A stretch of DNA of 64,000 nt from assembly GCF_025994435.1 (NCBI RefSeq), contig NZ_BAQK01000054.1, positions 110,581 to 174,580 of the forward strand, written 5' to 3'. The notes under the pieces are model-generated. The model was not told the origin of the DNA and did no database searches. It saw only the letters and a program-made list of their open reading frames with translations. Below are positions 60,459-64,000 of this stretch, piece after piece. How positions within the stretch are numbered: the first letter of the stretch is position 1; each line of letters starts with the position of its first letter. This stretch comes from Gluconacetobacter johannae. Lineage in GTDB: Bacteria > Pseudomonadota > Alphaproteobacteria > Acetobacterales > Acetobacteraceae. The translations under genes and the position numbers were made by a program.

Positions 60459-61766
60459 TCAGGCCGCGATTTCGGTCATGGCGGACATGACCGGGCGACG
60501 GGCCGCAGGGCGCCGGCGCGCGGATGCGCCATCCGGCGCGGCAGGCCCGGCTTCGGTCGTTCCGTAGAGGAACCACAGCAGGGCCGCCGTCTTGATCGTG
60601 AAAACCGATGCCCCGATGCACAGCGATGTCGCGAAATAGACCGACATCATCGCCCTCATGATCTCGCCCTCGCGCGAGCGCGGGGGCCGGAACGCGAACA
60701 GGCCCAGATAGAACAGCGTCAGGATCGCCCCCAGGTTGTTCAGGACATAGGCATAGCCGGTATCCGACGTGTAGACCTGCGACGGCGCCATGCCGAACCA
60801 TTGCCCGACATGCCAGTAGTCCAGCAGACGGCCGGAAAAGACCAGCCGACCGGATAGATCGTCCTTCAGGATGGCCGGCAGGACGCCCGGCAGTTCGTGA
60901 AACGAACCGACCAGCGTCAGGGCCGTGGCCACCAGCAGCGGCAGCAGGAACGTCACCAGCGCCACCCGGCACAGCGGCGTCAGCCGCAGCATCAGCATCA
61001 GCGCGCAGCACCCCGACGCGAAGCGGGAATCGGCCAGGACAAAACACAGGGCCGCCAGGATGTACAACATGACGCATCGCCGGCCGGGTCGGTTTTTCGA
61101 GACGCTGAGGCACCATGCGAACACGACGGCGGAAAAATTCCCCAACGAATCAGGTTCCAGAAAGATGGACGAGACACGATGCGGCCCGAAGACGGATTCG
61201 AAGAAGGTGCGGCCGGCGCCTGCCCCACGATTGCCGCTGAGGAACAGATTGGTGTTGCTGTAATTCACCGTATCGCTGGAAATGACACCCTTCTGGACGT
61301 AATAGTCCCAGATATTGAAAGCCTGGGCGAAGGCCTGGGTAAAGACAAGCTCGACGAAGCCGACGGCCAGGACCAGCACCATCAGGATCCGGATCGTCGA
61401 ACGCGCCGTCCGTTCGGACGCCATCCGGCCAAGCTGATAGAAAATATACATGATCCCGAAATCATGCAGGATCTTGAAGCTGATCGCGGGATTGACCAGC
61501 TTCGCGCCGGCCAGGAAGCCGCACGTCACCGCCATGATCCAGATTGCGTTCCTGTCGATCCGGTTTCGGATCATGTAGAATCCGACAGCCATGATCGTAA
61601 GTTCCACCGCCGCGATCTGGGCGTTGCCGACATGCAGCCAACCCCGGGTGGCGACGAAACACAACCACAGGTTGAATACGCCACCCGCGACCACCAGATA
61701 TTTTCCGCCTTGCGGGTCGCCCGATGTCGCCAGCACACGGCCCGGTGTCGCATATGCGATGGTCAT
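60459..61766 (-). CDS. Wzy/GumE-like polysaccharide polymerase candidate
   Basis: A 435-residue protein with about 11 membrane helices and a long periplasmic loop (around NTNLFLSGNRGAGAGRTFFES and FLEPDSLGNFSA). Wzy polymerases have little sequence conservation, so the call rests on topology and on neighbours: Wzx, a GT2 and acyltransferase in one operon, with no other polymerase candidate in the window. It would join lipid-linked repeat units in the periplasm. The start overlaps the acyltransferase stop (ATGA). Confidence 0.72.
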   Translation of the reverse strand: MTIAYATPGRVLATSGDPQGGKYLVVAGGVFNLWLCFVATRGWLHVGNAQIAAVELTIMAVGFYMIRNRIDRNAIWIMAVTCGFLAGAKLVNPAISFKILHDFGIMYIFYQLGRMASERTARSTIRILMVLVLAVGFVELVFTQAFAQAFNIWDYYVQKGVISSDTVNYSNTNLFLSGNRGAGAGRTFFESVFGPHRVSSIFLEPDSLGNFSAVVFAWCLSVSKNRPGRRCVMLYILAALCFVLADSRFASGCCALMLMLRLTPLCRVALVTFLLPLLVATALTLVGSFHELPGVLPAILKDDLSGRLVFSGRLLDYWHVGQWFGMAPSQVYTSDTGYAYVLNNLGAILTLFYLGLFAFRPPRSREGEIMRAMMSVYFATSLCIGASVFTIKTAALLWFLYGTTEAGPAAPDGASARRRPAARRPVMSAMTEIAA

Positions 61767-62962
61767 GATTCGCGCTCGTATTCCAGGCCCGTGGCCGGCA
61801 ACGCGCGCGGCGCGGCATCGTTTCGCCAGCCGGCCGTGGCGGGTGCTGGACGGTCGATGCGGCGCGCCAGCCCCCGTCCGATATTATGCAGCGGCAGTTC
61901 GACCACCCTGTAGGTCAGGCTGGAGACCACAACCGTCACCCCGATCGTCAGCACCGCCAGCATGGCCTGGCTCCATCCCGGATGGGCCAGCAGGGGGGCC
62001 AGGCCCATCCACTGCTGCATCAGGTCGAAGACCAGCAGCAGAATGGGCAGGTGCAGCAGATAGATGCTGTAGGACAGTTCGCCCACCTTAACGGCAATCC
62101 GGCTGGTCAGCACGCCGAAGGACCGGCCCGAGGCGTAGAGGTCGCGCACGATGACGAACGCGGCCAGGGTCTCGATCACGTCATAGATCTGTTCCGGCAC
62201 AGCATGACCGCCCAGGGCCAGGCGGTCGTACATCAGCACCAGCGTCGCCGCCACGGGAACCAGCGCCGAAGACGCCCAGCCGATCGGCGGCATCAGCGGG
62301 ACCAGCGCCCCCAGCGCGAACGCCAGGCCGAAATTCAGCCCGATCTCCGACGGCATGGGCACCAGCGCCATGACGAACAGCCCGGCCAGCGCCCAGCCCC
62401 GCAGGCGCCGGGCGCGCATCAGCAGAAGAATGCCGGGGAAGAAGATCGAGAAGATCAGCTCGACCCGCAGCGACCACATCGGACCGTTATAACGGGTATA
62501 GGCCCCCACCAGCGCCAGCCCCACATGCGCCGGCGAAAGTGTGGAGCCCAGATTACGCGCCAGCCAGTCCACATAGACCCCGATATCCATCGAGGCGCGC
62601 ACGTACGTTGTAACAACAATCGAGAAAAACACCGACACCCAGAGCAACGGATAGATGCGGAAGGCCCGCCGGACATAGAACCCCGCGAGGGTCTGCCGGT
62701 CGAACGTGACGACCCGGCGCAGCGACAGCGACAGGACGCAGCCGCTGAGGACGAAGAACAGCAACACCGCGCCCTGGGCATTGAACGCATAGGTGACCAG
62801 GTCGCGCATCCAGTGCCGATGCGGCGCCGGCGGCAGCGGATCATAGCGGATGGTCTGGATCACATGTCCGACCAGAACGGCCAGGCACGCCACGCCACGG
62901 ATGGAAGTAAGCTGCTGAAGATACGTTTTTTCAGATCGTTCCGTAAACAGATGGTCCGACAT
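61763..62962 (-). CDS. acyltransferase 3 family membrane protein
   Basis: A second OafA/GumF-type O-acyltransferase, 399 residues, about 10 helices. Motifs are LTSIRGVACLAVLVGHVIQT (His), LLFFVLSGCVLSLSLRR and FYVRRAFRIYPLLWVSV (Arg). It probably acetylates a different position of the same glycan from the enzyme at 54609. ATG at 62962 has AGGA 8 bases upstream. It is the first gene of the leftward EPS operon. Confidence 0.9.
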   Translation of the reverse strand: MSDHLFTERSEKTYLQQLTSIRGVACLAVLVGHVIQTIRYDPLPPAPHRHWMRDLVTYAFNAQGAVLLFFVLSGCVLSLSLRRVVTFDRQTLAGFYVRRAFRIYPLLWVSVFFSIVVTTYVRASMDIGVYVDWLARNLGSTLSPAHVGLALVGAYTRYNGPMWSLRVELIFSIFFPGILLLMRARRLRGWALAGLFVMALVPMPSEIGLNFGLAFALGALVPLMPPIGWASSALVPVAATLVLMYDRLALGGHAVPEQIYDVIETLAAFVIVRDLYASGRSFGVLTSRIAVKVGELSYSIYLLHLPILLLVFDLMQQWMGLAPLLAHPGWSQAMLAVLTIGVTVVVSSLTYRVVELPLHNIGRGLARRIDRPAPATAGWRNDAAPRALPATGLEYERES

Positions 62963-63461
62963 CCGCCCGTCCTTCCTCCAGAGAAAATCCGTTGGCCGGC
63001 CGCCGCCAGGGCATGGCGGCACGCCACGTCACGCAACGGGTCCCGCCCGCCGGAAAAGAGACCAGAAATATGGATCTTGCTGAAAAATACGGACCGGAAT
63101 GCAACCCGTCCAGCGCCTTGACCAGCGCTGCCCGTCACCCGCCCGGACTCAGCCTTATCCTCATCCCGCGACGCCTCGCAAGCACAACATCGCATCCTTG
63201 GAAAAATTTCCGGAAAATGCAGAATCCGTAAGGTGCGCCACACCCGGCCCATCAATTCGTCAAAAAAAAGCCTCATTTTCCGTCCGGATAGCGGGTGACT
63301 CATTTTTGTTTGCAGGACTCGATTTTCTTGCATTTCCGCCATCCATCCCGTAAACGTTTCGGCATCGTGCGCTTCCGATGCCGGACGCCTTGTTTTCTAT
63401 CTGAACAGATACCGCATCCTTTCCGACGCGGCCCGTAAAGAAGAAGAGGCAGATCGTACGC
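62963..63461. promoter_or_regulatory. divergent intergenic region before the GumK-like gene
   Basis: 499 bases between the leftward acyltransferase operon and the rightward GumK-like gene, with no supported gene. An 8-bp inverted repeat (CGGCATCG at 63360-63367, CGATGCCG at 63376-63383) lies about 80 bases before gumK. An A-rich run occurs near 63265. Both promoters must be here; I could not place them. Confidence 0.5.
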
Positions 63462-64000
63462 ATGACGAATTCGCTTGTCATATCCGTGCATGATTACCGG
63501 TCCCGCCGGAAGGCGAGCGTCCATTTCATTACGGCGGAACTGGCGAAGCGTGGACGGACACGCTTCTTTTCCATCGGTCTCAGCCGACTATCAGAATATC
63601 GCGGCGACACGCGCACCGACCTGGCCCCCCGGGCCAACCGGGTAGAGACCGTCGATCATGTCGAATGTTTTCTGTGGCGCACAAGCTGGCATCCGTTCAA
63701 CCTGCGCCGTCCCGCCCTGGCCCGGGTCGAGGAATCCATGTTCTGGCTCTATCGCAGGCTCATTCCGCGCATTCCACGACAATGGCTGTGCGAGGCCGAC
63801 ACAATCTTCATCGAATCCGGCATGGCGCCGGTCTTCATCGAGGATGCACGCCGCCTGAATCCGGCCGCCAGGATCGTCTATCTGGCCTCCGACGATCTGG
63901 ACGTCGTCGATTGCGCCGAAACGATCAAGCGGCGGTTCCGGGCCAATTTCGACAGCATCGACACCGTTCGGCTGCCGTCGCGGCTGCTGCGCGACGGCAT
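63462..64000 (+). CDS. gumK: GumK-like glucuronosyltransferase (GT70), partial (3' end outside window)
   Basis: 179 codons of a GT70 enzyme. The sequence follows Xanthomonas GumK closely from memory: VISVHDYRSRRKASVHFITA, then TRFFSIGLSRLSEYRGDTR, CFLWRTSWHPFNLRRPAL, FIESGMAPVFIEDARRLNP, and VYLASDDLD at the position of the acidic residue that GumK uses near the catalytic site. GumK transfers glucuronic acid from UDP-GlcA to a lipid-linked mannose-cellobiose. Here it predicts a glucuronate in the repeat unit and fits an acetan/xanthan-like polymer. The C-terminal nucleotide domain is beyond the window. Confidence 0.9.
   Translation, partial: MTNSLVISVHDYRSRRKASVHFITAELAKRGRTRFFSIGLSRLSEYRGDTRTDLAPRANRVETVDHVECFLWRTSWHPFNLRRPALARVEESMFWLYRRLIPRIPRQWLCEADTIFIESGMAPVFIEDARRLNPAARIVYLASDDLDVVDCAETIKRRFRANFDSIDTVRLPSRLLRDG

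Noticed and set aside
1..64000. tRNA, rRNA, CRISPR arrays, insertion sequences, prophage genes
   Set aside because: Looked for by eye on both strands; no cloverleaf with consensus arms, no regular spaced repeats, no transposase or integrase motifs were found. Short RNAs could still be missed.

Overview
The window is GC-rich alphaproteobacterial chromosome, most likely from an acetic acid bacterium (Acetobacteraceae, Gluconacetobacter/Komagataeibacter type). The main reasons are a bacterial pyruvate decarboxylase, a three-subunit GMC dehydrogenase with a three-haem cytochrome c, and an acetan/xanthan-like exopolysaccharide (EPS) locus ending in a GumK homologue. The genus assignment is inference; no rRNA or tRNA gene is present to confirm it. 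I found no CRISPR array, no insertion sequence and no recognisable transcription-factor gene.

Left part (1-22352): an EPS locus of the Wzx/Wzy type. A leftward group encodes an outer-membrane barrel, a Wza/GumB-like export lipoprotein and a GT4 glycosyltransferase. It diverges from a long rightward array that starts with a GumD/AceA-like priming transferase and a Wzc-like co-polymerase kinase. Glycosyltransferases and SGNH-like proteins follow, many joined by 4-base start/stop overlaps. The unusual core is a 2-oxoacid dehydrogenase E1-alpha/E1-beta pair plus a free-standing lipoyl domain (12889-15137). It has no E2 catalytic domain and no E3. After an AT-rich gap comes a second rightward set (15504-22352): HAD-UbiA prenyltransferase, polytopic membrane protein, SMR-type carrier, transglutaminase-fold protein, a lipoyl-domain paralogue that lacks the lipoyl lysine, and an SGNH protein with a lipoyl-like N-terminus. 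I propose that these genes form an acyl-lipoyl and/or polyprenyl-phosphate-sugar route for decorating a surface glycan. This is the best candidate for an undescribed system in the window.

Middle part (22346-54460): mostly metabolic and accessory genes. They include an SSS transporter with a DUF3311 partner and a ureohydrolase, a UDP-glucuronate epimerase-like enzyme, a DDAH-like guanidino hydrolase, a cytochrome b/tetrahaem cytochrome c pair, an MFS carrier, pyruvate decarboxylase (with a perfect FNR-type box far upstream), the GMC dehydrogenase operon, an OprB porin, a Met/His-rich envelope module with a striking 12-bp palindrome, a UvrA paralogue without the UvrB-binding domain, adenine deaminase, an alginate-export-type porin, and an alcohol dehydrogenase preceded by an aldo/keto reductase remnant.

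Right part (54609-64000): EPS genes again. An acyltransferase and a 2-oxoglutarate oxygenase run rightward. A leftward operon encodes a second acyltransferase, Wzy-like polymerase, GH5 glycosidase, GT2 transferase and Wzx-like flippase. A GumK-like glucuronosyltransferase diverges from it and runs off the window. The two EPS blocks together supply every step of a Wzy-dependent pathway: priming, sugar addition, flipping, polymerisation, chain-length control and export.
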